Below the pieces are notes generated by a model. The model searched no databases. It saw only the letters and a list, made by a program, of their open reading frames with translations, and was not told the DNA's origin. From an uncultured Sphingomonas sp. (GTDB taxonomy: Bacteria > Pseudomonadota > Alphaproteobacteria > Sphingomonadales > Sphingomonadaceae), in assembly GCA_902806295.1 (NCBI GenBank), contig CADCWB010000199.1, positions 1 through 17,631 on the forward strand: 17,631 nucleotides of DNA. The letters are read 5' to 3'. Each line of letters starts with the position of its first letter. The first letter of the stretch is position 1. The translations under genes were made by a program, and so were the position numbers. This document shows, piece after piece, positions 1-7,267 of this stretch.

Positions 1-714
1 CGCTTCGGCCGGGACCCGAGCCGGCTGACGCCCGACCGGTCGGCCATGACCATGGATAAAGCATTCCTGGCAGCCTACTCGCTGCGGCTGATCGCCACCT
101 GCCACCGTCGCGGTGCCTTCGCCATGGGCGGCATGTCCGCCTTCATCCCGGTCAAGGGCGATGAGGCGGCTAATCAGGCGGCGATGGACAAGGTACGTGC
201 AGACAAGCTGCGCGAGGTCGGCAACGGGCATGACGGCACCTGGGTCGCGCATCCTGCACTGGTATCTGTAGCGCTCCAGGCTTTCGAGCGGATGAGCGGG
301 CCCAACCAGCTCGACCGGATGCCGGACCGAGTGCCCGGTCGCGACGAGATGCTGGAGCTGCACAGCGGCCCACGCACCGAGCAAGGCGCGCGCGAGAACA
401 TCCGGGTGGGGGTTCAGTATCTTGCCGCCTGGCTGGGCGGAAAGGGCGCCGTTCCACTCTACAATCTGATGGAGGATGCCGCGACGGCCGAAATCTGTCG
501 CACGCAGCTATGGCAATGGCTGCGGTTCGAAGCACCGTTCGACGATGGCCAGCGATTCACCCGCGCTCTGTTCGAGCGCTTGTTCGACGAGGAAATGGCC
601 GCGTTACCGAACGGTCCGCACCTATCGAAGGCAGCAGGGCTGTTCCGCAACATGATTCTGGACGAGGCCTGCGAGGAGTTTCTAACGCGTCCCGCCTATC
701 CGCTGCTGGCTTAG
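1..714 (+). CDS. aceB: Malate synthase A, C-terminal part (5' end outside the window)
   Basis: This enzyme condenses glyoxylate with acetyl-CoA to give malate, the second step of the glyoxylate bypass. The reading frame is open from base 1, and the residues before the first Met (FGRDPSRLTPDRSAM) already match family A malate synthases, so the gene is cut by the window edge rather than starting at base 46. About 237 of the usual ~530 residues are present. Visible family motifs are CHRRGAFAMGGMSAFIP, KLREVGNGHDGTWVAHP, and the signature YNLMEDAATAEICRTQLWQW, whose MED aspartate (codon 475-477) aligns with the catalytic base Asp447 of E. coli AceB. The C-terminus ends in the usual YPLLA. It is followed 33 bp later by a DUF5996 gene on the same strand. 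Identification is from direct similarity to remembered family sequence and is secure. Confidence 0.95.
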   Translation, partial: RFGRDPSRLTPDRSAMTMDKAFLAAYSLRLIATCHRRGAFAMGGMSAFIPVKGDEAANQAAMDKVRADKLREVGNGHDGTWVAHPALVSVALQAFERMSGPNQLDRMPDRVPGRDEMLELHSGPRTEQGARENIRVGVQYLAAWLGGKGAVPLYNLMEDAATAEICRTQLWQWLRFEAPFDDGQRFTRALFERLFDEEMAALPNGPHLSKAAGLFRNMILDEACEEFLTRPAYPLLA

Positions 715-747
715 AACTGTTTGGAAGGCGCTTCGAGGAGAGGCCAA

Positions 748-1662
748 ATGGCGGGCTGGCCGCAACTGAACCCGGCTACGGACGCGTCAACTTGGGCCGT
801 GCTCCACCTCGCCAGCCAGATGCTCGGCAAGCTGCGGATTGCCAACGCGCCGTGGACGAACCACGGCTGGCACGCGACCCTGCATCCAAGGTCCTATGGA
901 CTGGAGATCGCACCGACGCCCGCCGACAAGCAAAGCTTTACGCTTGCGCTTGACCTGTGCCGGCACGCCATCACGCTCGTCGTCAGCGATGGCAGGCGCG
1001 AGGAGGTGCCCCTTTCGGCAAGGAGTGTTGCGGACCTTTATGCGGAGCTCGTTGCCATGCTGGAGCGCCATGGGCTGCCCAACAGCTTCAATGGACATCC
1101 GAACGAGATTGCCGATGCAGTGCCGTTTGCGCAAGACCGCACCCCACGCGCCTATGACCCTCAAGTGGGCCGGCGGCTTCTCGGTGTGATGACCTCGATC
1201 GTTCCCGTATTCGAGCGCTTTCGCGCCGGCTTCTCGGGCAAGGCCAGTCCGGTTCATTTCTTCTGGGGAAGCTTCGACCTGGCGGTCACGCGCTTTTCGG
1301 GCCGGACTGCCCCGCCGCATCCCGGCGGAGTTCCCGGGCTTCCCGACCGAGTCACCCGTGAGGCCTATAGCCACGAGGTTTCCAGTGCCGGTTTCTGGCC
1401 AGGCGGGGTCACCGGAGCGGACCCGATCTTCTATAGCTACGCCTATCCAGAGCCCCACGGATTCCGACTTGCGGCAGTAGAGCCAGCCTCGGCCAAGTTC
1501 GACACGAAGCTAGGCGAATTCGTCCTGCCCTACGCCGAGGTGCAGGCAGCAGCTGATCCTGCGGCGGAGCTGACGGCTTTCCTCCAGTCCACCTACGATG
1601 CCGCAGCAGACCTTGGCCGATGGAACCGAGCCGCGCTCGAGCGAGATCCGGTCGCGCCATAG
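748..1662 (+). CDS. DUF5996 family protein of unknown function
   Basis: A 304-residue protein. The pattern PWTNHGWHATLHPRSYGLEI near the N-terminus, FNGHPNEI in the middle, HFFWGSFDLAVTRFSGR and EAYSHEVSSAGFWPGG, then FYSYAYPEP match the DUF5996 family, which is widespread in bacteria and has no established function that I know of. It shows no signal peptide and no membrane segment, so it is probably cytoplasmic. I chose the ATG at 748 because GAGGAG (735-740) sits 7 bases upstream. An in-frame TTG at 721 lacks a ribosome binding site and would add nine non-conserved residues. It may be co-transcribed with aceB. Its stop codon overlaps the start of the hairpin that ends the opposing rplT operon. 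Confidence 0.8.
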   Translation: MAGWPQLNPATDASTWAVLHLASQMLGKLRIANAPWTNHGWHATLHPRSYGLEIAPTPADKQSFTLALDLCRHAITLVVSDGRREEVPLSARSVADLYAELVAMLERHGLPNSFNGHPNEIADAVPFAQDRTPRAYDPQVGRRLLGVMTSIVPVFERFRAGFSGKASPVHFFWGSFDLAVTRFSGRTAPPHPGGVPGLPDRVTREAYSHEVSSAGFWPGGVTGADPIFYSYAYPEPHGFRLAAVEPASAKFDTKLGEFVLPYAEVQAAADPAAELTAFLQSTYDAAADLGRWNRAALERDPVAP

Positions 1663-1695
1663 GAAAAGGCGCCCGGTTTCCCGAAGCGCCTTCTC
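1663..1695. terminator. Bidirectional terminator hairpin between the DUF5996 gene and rplT
   Basis: AAGGCGC (1666-1672) pairs with GCGCCTT (1686-1692) around a 13-base loop. Read on the minus strand, the stem can extend by three more pairs (one G-U) to 10 pairs, and its 3' arm runs into CCTTTTCC, so it is a better factor-independent terminator for the rpmI-rplT operon than for the + strand gene. The T-tract is short, so efficiency is uncertain. Confidence 0.55.
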
Positions 1696-1711
1696 TATTC
1701 CACGTGGAACA
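1696..1711. other. parS: parS-like ParB binding site (candidate centromere element)
   Basis: The site reads TATTCCACGTGGAACA. It matches the bacterial chromosomal parS consensus TGTTNCACGTGNAACA at 15 of 16 positions; the only difference is A for G at position 2. The inner 12 bases (1698-1709) are a perfect palindrome around CACGTG. It lies in the 53-bp convergent gap between a terminator hairpin and the rplT stop codon, non-coding on both strands, which is a suitable place for a conserved protein binding site. Other CACGTG hexamers in the window lack these flanks. ParB spreading from parS organises origin segregation in alphaproteobacteria; that this copy works is inference. Confidence 0.65.
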
Positions 1712-1715
1712 TAGC

Positions 1716-2102
1716 TCAGGCGGTCGGCTGGTGCTGACCCGTCTGATCGACCACGTTGCCGCGGACTTGCGCGATCAACGCACTGAATGCGCCGCCTTCA
1801 TGCATCGCCATGTCGGCCAGGACCTTCCGGTCCAGGTCGACGCCCGTAAGCTTCAGCGCGTGCATGAACTGACCATAAGTCAGGCCTTCGGCGCGGACGG
1901 CGGCGTTGATGCGCTGGATCCACAGAGCACGGAAGCTCCGCTTCTTCACCTTGCGGTCGCGGTAGGCGTATTGCCCGGCCTTTTCGACGGCCTGGCGGGC
2001 GATGCGGATGGTGTTCTTGCGACGGCCATAATAGCCCTTCGCATTATCCAAGATCCGCTTGTGCTTGGCGCGGGTGGTTACACCCCGTTTGACGCGTGCC
2101 AT
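1716..2102 (-). CDS. rplT: 50S ribosomal protein L20
   Basis: L20 is a 23S rRNA-binding assembly protein of the large ribosomal subunit and, in several bacteria, a translational repressor of its own operon. The product is 128 residues (family usually ~118) and begins MARVKRGVTTRAKHKRIL, followed by AKGYYGRRKNTIRIARQAVEKAGQYAYRDRKVKKRSFRALWI, all typical of L20. The slightly long C-terminus (about ten residues, ending in TGQHQPTA) is the only deviation. AAGGAG precedes the start by about 10 bases. It lies 14 bp after rpmI on the same strand, the usual order. infC, which often leads this operon, is not adjacent here. Confidence 0.97.
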   Translation of the reverse strand: MARVKRGVTTRAKHKRILDNAKGYYGRRKNTIRIARQAVEKAGQYAYRDRKVKKRSFRALWIQRINAAVRAEGLTYGQFMHALKLTGVDLDRKVLADMAMHEGGAFSALIAQVRGNVVDQTGQHQPTA

Positions 2103-2116
2103 GGTTTATCCGCTCC

Positions 2117-2320
2117 TTACTTGAGGCCGTAAGGCGCCCAAAGTTTCACGCGCGCCGTATCGGCGACGGCGAGAACTTCGGTGCCGCGGTTCTGGCGGAT
2201 GTATTTGGCGTTGTGGCTGATCAGCCGGTGACGCTTGCCGGCGACGCCGTGCTTCACCTTGCCGGTGGCCGTGAGCTTGAAGCGCTTCTTCACGCCGCTC
2301 TTGGTCTTGAGCTTGGGCAT
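2117..2320 (-). CDS. rpmI: 50S ribosomal protein L35
   Basis: A 67-residue basic protein of the large ribosomal subunit. The N-terminus MPKLKTKSGVKKRFKLTATGKVK and the core GKRHRLISHNAKYIRQNRG are characteristic. An excellent AAGGAG ribosome binding site stands 6 bases before the ATG. It is the first gene of a two-gene rpmI-rplT operon and has its own leader of roughly 95 bases after a candidate promoter at 2424-2452, so it is probably expressed independently of the upstream prs-SDR pair. Confidence 0.97.
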   Translation of the reverse strand: MPKLKTKSGVKKRFKLTATGKVKHGVAGKRHRLISHNAKYIRQNRGTEVLAVADTARVKLWAPYGLK

Positions 2321-2423
2321 TTTCGTCTCCTTGTGGTCCCATGCGGGACGACGTTTCGCAAACCGCCACGGCAGCCCTCACTGGCCGGGCCGTTTGTTCT
2401 TCCAATCATCTGGAAAGCGCGCG

Positions 2424-2452
2424 CCTATAAGGGAGGGGGCGAGCAGAGGCAA
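2424..2452 (-). promoter_or_regulatory. Candidate promoter for rpmI-rplT
   Basis: On the minus strand, TTGCCT (complement of 2447-2452) and TATAGG (complement of 2424-2429) are separated by exactly 17 bases, resembling a sigma-70 -35/-10 pair (4 of 6 matches each). Initiation would be near 2416 and leave a ~95-base leader before rpmI. The spacer is a C-rich run. It lies in the only gap of this strand block, between the SDR stop and rpmI, where a ribosomal-protein promoter would be expected. Confidence 0.4.
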
Positions 2453-2456
2453 GCCG

Positions 2457-3107
2457 TCACCAGGGCACGCGCTGTCCCTGATAGTCGAAGAACTCGCCTG
2501 AGTCCGCCTTGGTCAGCCGATCGATCACTCGCCGCATTCCGCCGATGCTCTGCTCAGGGGTCACTGGAGCGTTTGCGCCACCCATGCGGGTCTGCACCCA
2601 GCCGGGATGAAGCACGGCGCAGACGAGCTCGCGACTCGCCAGTGCCAGCGTGCGCCAAGCCATGTTCAGCGCCGTCTTGGATGAGCGATAAGCGAGAAAG
2701 CCGCCGCTGCTGTTATCCGCGACGGAGCCCATCCGAGTGCTGATCGCGATCAGCTTGCCGCTGGCAGCCTGGACATGTGGCCGGACGGCTTGGGCAAGTA
2801 GAAACGGTGCCACCGTGTTGACGGCGAAGGTGTCGAGCCATTCGCCGGCTTCCTCGGCATTGCTGGCATCACGAGGCCCATAGGTACCGGCATTGGCGAT
2901 GAACAGGTTCAACGGTTGGTCGAGCCGGAACGTCGCGACGGCAGCGAGGTCGCTCATGTCGAGCCTATGCACGGGCACGCCAGTCGCCTCCAACTCCGGC
3001 GAAGATTGCCGTGCAGTCGCCACGACCTTCCATCCGTCCGCCTGATACTGGCGCACGAACTCCAGCCCGAGCCCGCGATTGGTGCCGGTGATGAGAACAG
3101 TGGGCAT
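2457..3107 (-). CDS. Short-chain dehydrogenase/reductase (SDR family)
   Basis: A 216-residue NAD(P)-dependent oxidoreductase of the classical SDR fold. The cofactor motif TGTNRGLG is at residues 7-14, NAG at 72-74, and the catalytic tetrad can be read as Asn near 97 (FAVNTVAPF), Ser at 123 or 128 (AISTRMGS), Tyr140 and Lys144 in YRSSK. HPGWVQTRMGG after the active site is typical of the C-factor/carbonyl-reductase-like branch. The substrate cannot be told from sequence. AGGAG lies 6 bases before the ATG. It follows prs by 15 bp on the same strand and is probably its operon partner; no functional link is evident. Confidence 0.85.
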   Translation of the reverse strand: MPTVLITGTNRGLGLEFVRQYQADGWKVVATARQSSPELEATGVPVHRLDMSDLAAVATFRLDQPLNLFIANAGTYGPRDASNAEEAGEWLDTFAVNTVAPFLLAQAVRPHVQAASGKLIAISTRMGSVADNSSGGFLAYRSSKTALNMAWRTLALASRELVCAVLHPGWVQTRMGGANAPVTPEQSIGGMRRVIDRLTKADSGEFFDYQGQRVPW

Positions 3108-3122
3108 GGGAACTCCTGCTGG

Positions 3123-4058
3123 CTAGTCGAACAGGCTCGAAACGCTCGACTCGTCCGCAATTCTCCGGATCGCCTCTGCCAGCAGCGGCGCAATCGTCAA
3201 CCGGCGGATCTTGGGAGTTTGCTCGCCGACCTCGCCGGAAAATATTGAGTCGGTCACCACCAGCTCGGTCAACTCGCTGCTGGCGACGCGCGCCGCCGCG
3301 CCGCCGGATAGAACGCCGTGGGTGACATAGGCGACCACATCGCTGGCGCCTTGCTGGCGGAGGGCGGCAGCGGCGTTGCACAGGGTGCCGGCCGAATCGA
3401 CGATGTCGTCGATCAGAATGCAGAACCGGCCGGATACATCGCCGATGATGTTCATGACTTCAGATTCGCCGGCCCGCTCACGCCGCTTGTCGACGATCGC
3501 CAGCGGAGCGTTGTTGAGCCGCTTGGCCAGGCTGCGCGCGCGCACCACGCCGCCCACGTCCGGCGACACTACCGTAATCTCGCGCCCGGAGAAACGCGCC
3601 TGAATGTCGGCGCTCATTACTGGCGCGCCGAACAGATTGTCCGTGGGAATATCGAAAAAGCCCTGGATCTGCCCGGCATGCAGGTCGACCGACAGCACTC
3701 GATTGGCGCCGGCCACGGTGATCAGGTTGGCGACCAGCTTGGCGCTGATCGGCGTGCGCGGGCCTGGTTTCCGATCCTGCCGGGCATAGCCGAAGTAAGG
3801 CACGACGGCCGTGATCCGCTTGGCCGAGGCGCGGCGCAGCGCATCGATGCAGATCAGCAGTTCCAGCAGATTGTCGTTGGCGGGATAGCTGGTCGGCTGG
3901 ATCAGGAAGACGTCCTCGCCCCGGACATTCTCGTGAATCTCGACGAACACTTCCTCGTCGGCGAAACGGCGGACGCTGGCCTGGGTCAGCGGGACCTCGA
4001 GATAGTCGGAGATCGCCTTGGCCAGCGGCAGGTTGGAGTTGCCCGATAGCAGTTTCAT
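3123..4058 (-). CDS. prs: Ribose-phosphate pyrophosphokinase (PRPP synthetase)
   Basis: This enzyme makes 5-phosphoribosyl-1-pyrophosphate from ribose 5-phosphate and ATP, feeding nucleotide, histidine, tryptophan and NAD synthesis. The 311-residue product is of normal length. Motifs: RFADEEVFVEIHENVRGEDVF (31-51), YARQDRK (91-97), catalytic His127 in DLHAGQIQGFF, the flexible-loop lysine 191 in VDKRRE, and the PRPP-binding loop DDIVDSAGTL (217-226). It opens with MKLLSGNSN, as in the alphaproteobacterial proteins. It is divergent from nadE across 88 bp, and PRPP is a substrate of the NAD pathway completed by that neighbour. A GGGGGA element lies about 11 bases before the start, an unremarkable ribosome binding site. 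Confidence 0.97.
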   Translation of the reverse strand: MKLLSGNSNLPLAKAISDYLEVPLTQASVRRFADEEVFVEIHENVRGEDVFLIQPTSYPANDNLLELLICIDALRRASAKRITAVVPYFGYARQDRKPGPRTPISAKLVANLITVAGANRVLSVDLHAGQIQGFFDIPTDNLFGAPVMSADIQARFSGREITVVSPDVGGVVRARSLAKRLNNAPLAIVDKRRERAGESEVMNIIGDVSGRFCILIDDIVDSAGTLCNAAAALRQQGASDVVAYVTHGVLSGGAAARVASSELTELVVTDSIFSGEVGEQTPKIRRLTIAPLLAEAIRRIADESSVSSLFD

Positions 4059-4126
4059 GGTGCGCGTGTCCCCCGGCCGGTTGGCCGGTCCCCTCTAGCG
4101 AGCGGCGGCGTTGGACGGAAGGCCGA

Positions 4127-4146
4127 GCGGAGCTACAGAGCTCCGC
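4127..4146 (+). other. 8-bp perfect hairpin directly before the nadE start codon
   Basis: GCGGAGCT (4127-4134) pairs perfectly with AGCTCCGC (4139-4146) around an ACAG tetraloop. The last paired base is adjacent to the ATG at 4147. The only Shine-Dalgarno-like element (GGAG, 4129-4132) is inside the 5' arm, so folding would hide it. This could limit nadE translation or just help position a structured start. Function is inferred; the hairpin itself is plain in the sequence. Confidence 0.5.
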
Positions 4147-5808
4147 ATGACCGATCGCCTCCGCATCGCCCTTGCTCAGATGAACCAGAAAGTCGGCGAT
4201 CTTGCCGCCAATGCCGAGGCCATGCTGCGCATGCGCCGTGCGGCAGGCGGCGCCGATCTGTTGCTGGTGCCGGAACTGCAATTGACCGGCTACCCGCCCG
4301 AGGATCTGGTGCTCAAGCCCGAATTCCTGGCGCGCACCACGGAGGAGGCGGGGCGCCTGGTGGCGTTGACGGCCGAGCCTGGTCCCGCGCTGATCTTCGG
4401 CTCGATCGTGGTTCGAAACGGCAAGGCCTACAACGCCATGATCGTCGCCGACGAGGGGCGGGAGCTGTTCGTGACCTTGAAGCGCGAGCTGCCCAATTAC
4501 GGCACCTTCGACGAAAAGCGCGTGTTCGCCTCAGGGCCGCTGCCTGAGCCGTTCGAGTATAGGGGGGTGAAGATCGGCTTGCCGATCTGCGAGGACATCT
4601 GGCTCGAAGACGTCTGCCAGCATCTCGCTGCTAAAGGCGCGGAGCTGCTGCTTGTCGCCAACGGCAGTCCTTATGAGCTCGACAAAGATCATCTTCGCCG
4701 CACCTTGGTCGAAGCCCGGGTCGGGACGACCGGCTTGGCGATGGTCTACCTCAATCGAGTGGGCGGCCAAGACGAACTGGCCTTCGACGGCTCGTCTTTC
4801 GTGGTCAATCCGGACGGCCGGCTGGTGACACAAATGGCCGATTGGGAGGAGGCGCTGTTGCTTACCGATTGGGCGCGCGGCGCGGACGGACGCTGGTCCT
4901 GCCTGACGCGTGAGCGGCACGTGCTCGATGATTATCCTGCGGACATCTACCACGCGATGATGGTCGCCTTGCGGGACTATGTCGGGCGCAACGGCTTTCC
5001 AGGCGTGATCCTGGGCTTGTCCGGCGGGATCGACAGCGCCCTGTCGGCAGCAGTGGCGGTCGACGCGCTCGGCCCCGACAAGGTGTGGGGCGTGATGATG
5101 CCGTCCGCCTACACCGGCAGCGTCAGCGTGGAGGACGCCAAGGAGAACGCCCGGCTGCTCGGCTGCCGCCATGACGTCATCCCCATCGTGCCAGCGGTGG
5201 AGGCGCTCGGCGCCATGCTCAGTGACGTGTTCGCCGGCACGCAGGCGGGCCTGGCCGAGGAGAATATCCAGGCGCGGCTGCGGATGGTCACGCTGATGGG
5301 CCTCTCCAACCGCTTCGGCCACATGCTGCTGACCACCGGCAACAAGTCGGAGATGAGCGTCGGCTATGCCACTCTCTACGGCGACATGGCCGGCGGCTAT
5401 TCGGTGCTCAAGGACGCCTACAAAACCACCGTTTTCGCGCTCTCGCGCTGGCGCAACCGAGTGAAGCCGGAAGGCGCGTTGGGACCCTCGGGGCCGGTCA
5501 TGCCCGAACGCATCATCACGAAGCCGCCCTCGGCCGAGCTCCGCCCCGACCAGAAGGACGAGGACAGCCTGCCGCCCTATAGCTTGCTGGATGCTGTCTT
5601 GGTCGGGCTGGTCGATCAGGAGCGATCGGTTGCTGAGGTTGCCTCGGAGACCGGAGCTGACCCTAAGCTGGTCGCAGAGATCGAAAAGCTGGTCCTCCGC
5701 GCCGAGTATAAGCGGCGCCAGGCTCCACCGGGGGTGAAGGTCGGCAACCGCAACTTCGGCCGCGACCGTCGTTATCCGATCACCAACGGCTTCAGGACAG
5801 TTCGTTAG
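4147..5808 (+). CDS. nadE: Glutamine-dependent NAD+ synthetase
   Basis: A two-domain enzyme that amidates nicotinic acid adenine dinucleotide to NAD+ using glutamine, the last step of NAD synthesis. Counted from the ATG at 4147 it has 553 residues. The N-terminal nitrilase-fold glutaminase shows the Glu-Lys-Cys triad: Glu43 in LLVPELQLTGYP, Lys112 in TLKRELPNYGTFDEKRVF, and Cys148 in LPICEDIW. The C-terminal synthetase has the ATP pyrophosphatase loop SGGIDS at 292-297 and GNKSEMSVGYATLYGDMAGG. I preferred 4147 over an in-frame TTG at 4111 because the protein from MTDRLRIALAQ matches family N-termini and the upstream stretch is a hairpin. It is followed by gltX after 47 bp. Confidence 0.96.
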   Translation: MTDRLRIALAQMNQKVGDLAANAEAMLRMRRAAGGADLLLVPELQLTGYPPEDLVLKPEFLARTTEEAGRLVALTAEPGPALIFGSIVVRNGKAYNAMIVADEGRELFVTLKRELPNYGTFDEKRVFASGPLPEPFEYRGVKIGLPICEDIWLEDVCQHLAAKGAELLLVANGSPYELDKDHLRRTLVEARVGTTGLAMVYLNRVGGQDELAFDGSSFVVNPDGRLVTQMADWEEALLLTDWARGADGRWSCLTRERHVLDDYPADIYHAMMVALRDYVGRNGFPGVILGLSGGIDSALSAAVAVDALGPDKVWGVMMPSAYTGSVSVEDAKENARLLGCRHDVIPIVPAVEALGAMLSDVFAGTQAGLAEENIQARLRMVTLMGLSNRFGHMLLTTGNKSEMSVGYATLYGDMAGGYSVLKDAYKTTVFALSRWRNRVKPEGALGPSGPVMPERIITKPPSAELRPDQKDEDSLPPYSLLDAVLVGLVDQERSVAEVASETGADPKLVAEIEKLVLRAEYKRRQAPPGVKVGNRNFGRDRRYPITNGFRTVR

Positions 5809-5855
5809 CGGGCGGGAGCCATGACAGCGGCGCCTGGGTCAGCTAGGCGCGCCCA

Positions 5856-7175
5856 ATGACCGCCGTCACCCGCTTCGCTCCGTCGCCGACCGGCCGCCTT
5901 CATGTCGGCAACATTCGCACCGCGCTGCACAACTATCTGTTCGCACGGCGTCATGGCGGCAGGTTCCTGCTGCGGATCGACGACACCGACCAGGAGCGCT
6001 CCACGCCCGAGGCCGAGACGGCCATCCATGCCGATCTCGCCTGGCTCGGCCTGACCCCTGACGCGAGCGTTCGCCAGTCAGACCGCTTCGACCTTTACGA
6101 ACGCGAGTTCGAGCGGCTGCGGAGCGACGCTCGGGTTTACGCCTGCTATGATACTCCCGAGGAGCTGGACCTCCGCCGCAAGATCCTGCTCGGCCGGGGG
6201 CTGCCGCCGGTCTACGAGCGGCCGGACGGCGAGAATGAGCCAGTGCCAGGCCGCGAACCGCATTGGCGCTTCCGGCTGGACCATGAGCAACCGATCGCCT
6301 GGACCGACCTGATCCGCGGCGAGCAGCGCTTCGATCCCAAGCTGCTGAGCGATCCGGTGATTCGCCGGGCCGACGGCAGCTGGCTTTACCTGCTACCGAG
6401 CGTGATCGACGACATCGACCTGGGGGTCACTCACATCGTGCGCGGCGAGGACCATGTCTCCAACAGCGCCCTCCAGCTGCAGATGTTCGCAGCCCTCGAC
6501 GCCGAGCCGCCGGCCCTGACCCATGAAGCCCTGCTGGTGGCGGCCGAGGGCAAGCTGTCCAAGCGGCTCGGCGCGACCGGCGTCGAGGCGGTACGCGAGG
6601 CTGGATTGGAGCCGATGGCGCTGCTGTCCCTGCTTGCGCGGCTCGGAACCTCGCAGCCGGTCGAGCCCATCGCCGAACTCCAGACGCTCGCCGCCGGCTT
6701 CGACTTCGCTCATTTCGGGCGGGCCCCAGCCCATTTCGACAGCCATGACGTCGAGTTGCTCAATGCCAAGCTGCTGCACCAGCTTCCGTTTGATGCCGTC
6801 GCCGCGCGGCTGCCTGCTGGTGTTGGCTCCGAGGAATGGCTCGTGCTCCGAACTGCGCTGCATAGGCTGGACGAGATCAGCGAATGGCTGCCGGTGCTCG
6901 ACGGCGAGATTGCGCCTCCCTTGCTGGACGAAAAAGATCGTGAGTTCGTTGGCCGCGCCGCCGATCTCGCAGGTGAGATCGATTGGTGCGCCGACCCTTG
7001 GCATGCGCTCACGGGCAAGCTCAAGGAGGAGAGCGGACGCAAGGGCAAGGCGCTGTTCCTCCCGCTCCGCCGCGCGCTTACCGGCCGCGACTCGGGGCCG
7101 GAGATGACCCCGCTCACCCGCCGCATCGGACGGGAGCGCTCGCTCGCTCGGCTGCGCTTGGCCGCAAACGGCTGA
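5856..7175 (+). CDS. gltX: Glutamyl-tRNA synthetase (short, second-type GluRS)
   Basis: Class I aminoacyl-tRNA synthetase that charges tRNA with glutamate. Residues 7-19 (FAPSPTGRLHVGN) carry the HIGH-type motif as HVGN, and KLSKR at 233-237 is the second ATP-binding signature. The length of 439 is short compared with ~470-480 for the main enzyme, and the cysteine-rich zinc motif after YACY is absent. Alphaproteobacteria commonly carry two GluRS genes, and this one resembles the second, shorter type; whether it charges tRNA-Glu, tRNA-Gln or both cannot be decided here. The domain order, catalytic Rossmann fold then helical anticodon-binding region, is intact. It lies downstream of nadE on the same strand with no obvious separate promoter. 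Confidence 0.9.
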   Translation: MTAVTRFAPSPTGRLHVGNIRTALHNYLFARRHGGRFLLRIDDTDQERSTPEAETAIHADLAWLGLTPDASVRQSDRFDLYEREFERLRSDARVYACYDTPEELDLRRKILLGRGLPPVYERPDGENEPVPGREPHWRFRLDHEQPIAWTDLIRGEQRFDPKLLSDPVIRRADGSWLYLLPSVIDDIDLGVTHIVRGEDHVSNSALQLQMFAALDAEPPALTHEALLVAAEGKLSKRLGATGVEAVREAGLEPMALLSLLARLGTSQPVEPIAELQTLAAGFDFAHFGRAPAHFDSHDVELLNAKLLHQLPFDAVAARLPAGVGSEEWLVLRTALHRLDEISEWLPVLDGEIAPPLLDEKDREFVGRAADLAGEIDWCADPWHALTGKLKEESGRKGKALFLPLRRALTGRDSGPEMTPLTRRIGRERSLARLRLAANG

Positions 7176-7214
7176 AGCGCGTCAAGAACCATCAGGAAGC
7201 AGCAGCTTTCCCGC

Positions 7215-7242
7215 TTGTCAGTGTTACGTAATAATGTAACAT
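7215..7242 (+). promoter_or_regulatory. Candidate tonB promoter with an overlapping dyad operator
   Basis: TGTTAC (7222-7227) and GTAACA (7236-7241) form a perfect 6-bp inverted repeat with an 8-base AT-rich centre. TTGTCA (7215-7220) and TAACAT (7237-7242) are spaced 16 bases and could serve as -35 and -10, in which case the dyad covers the spacer and the -10. The stretch is strikingly AT-rich for this genome. The arrangement suggests a repressor site; the regulator is unknown. It does not fit the classical Fur box well. Confidence 0.45.
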
Positions 7243-7267
7243 GCACTTGCTCTCGAAGGAGGCTGAC

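Noticed and set aside
3318..4049. A 243-codon frame on + over prs
   Set aside because: Fully antisense to the clearly conserved PRPP synthetase.
4073..4088. CCGGCC-GGTT-GGCCGG inverted repeat in the prs-nadE gap
   Set aside because: Simple GC-rich repeat of CCGG units, likely to arise by composition; no T-tract or known protein site. It may still form a weak hairpin in the prs leader.
4918..4923. Other CACGTG hexamers (4918, 8852, 11320, 12714) as extra parS sites
   Set aside because: All lie within genes and lack the GTTN/NAAC flanks; they are chance hexamers.
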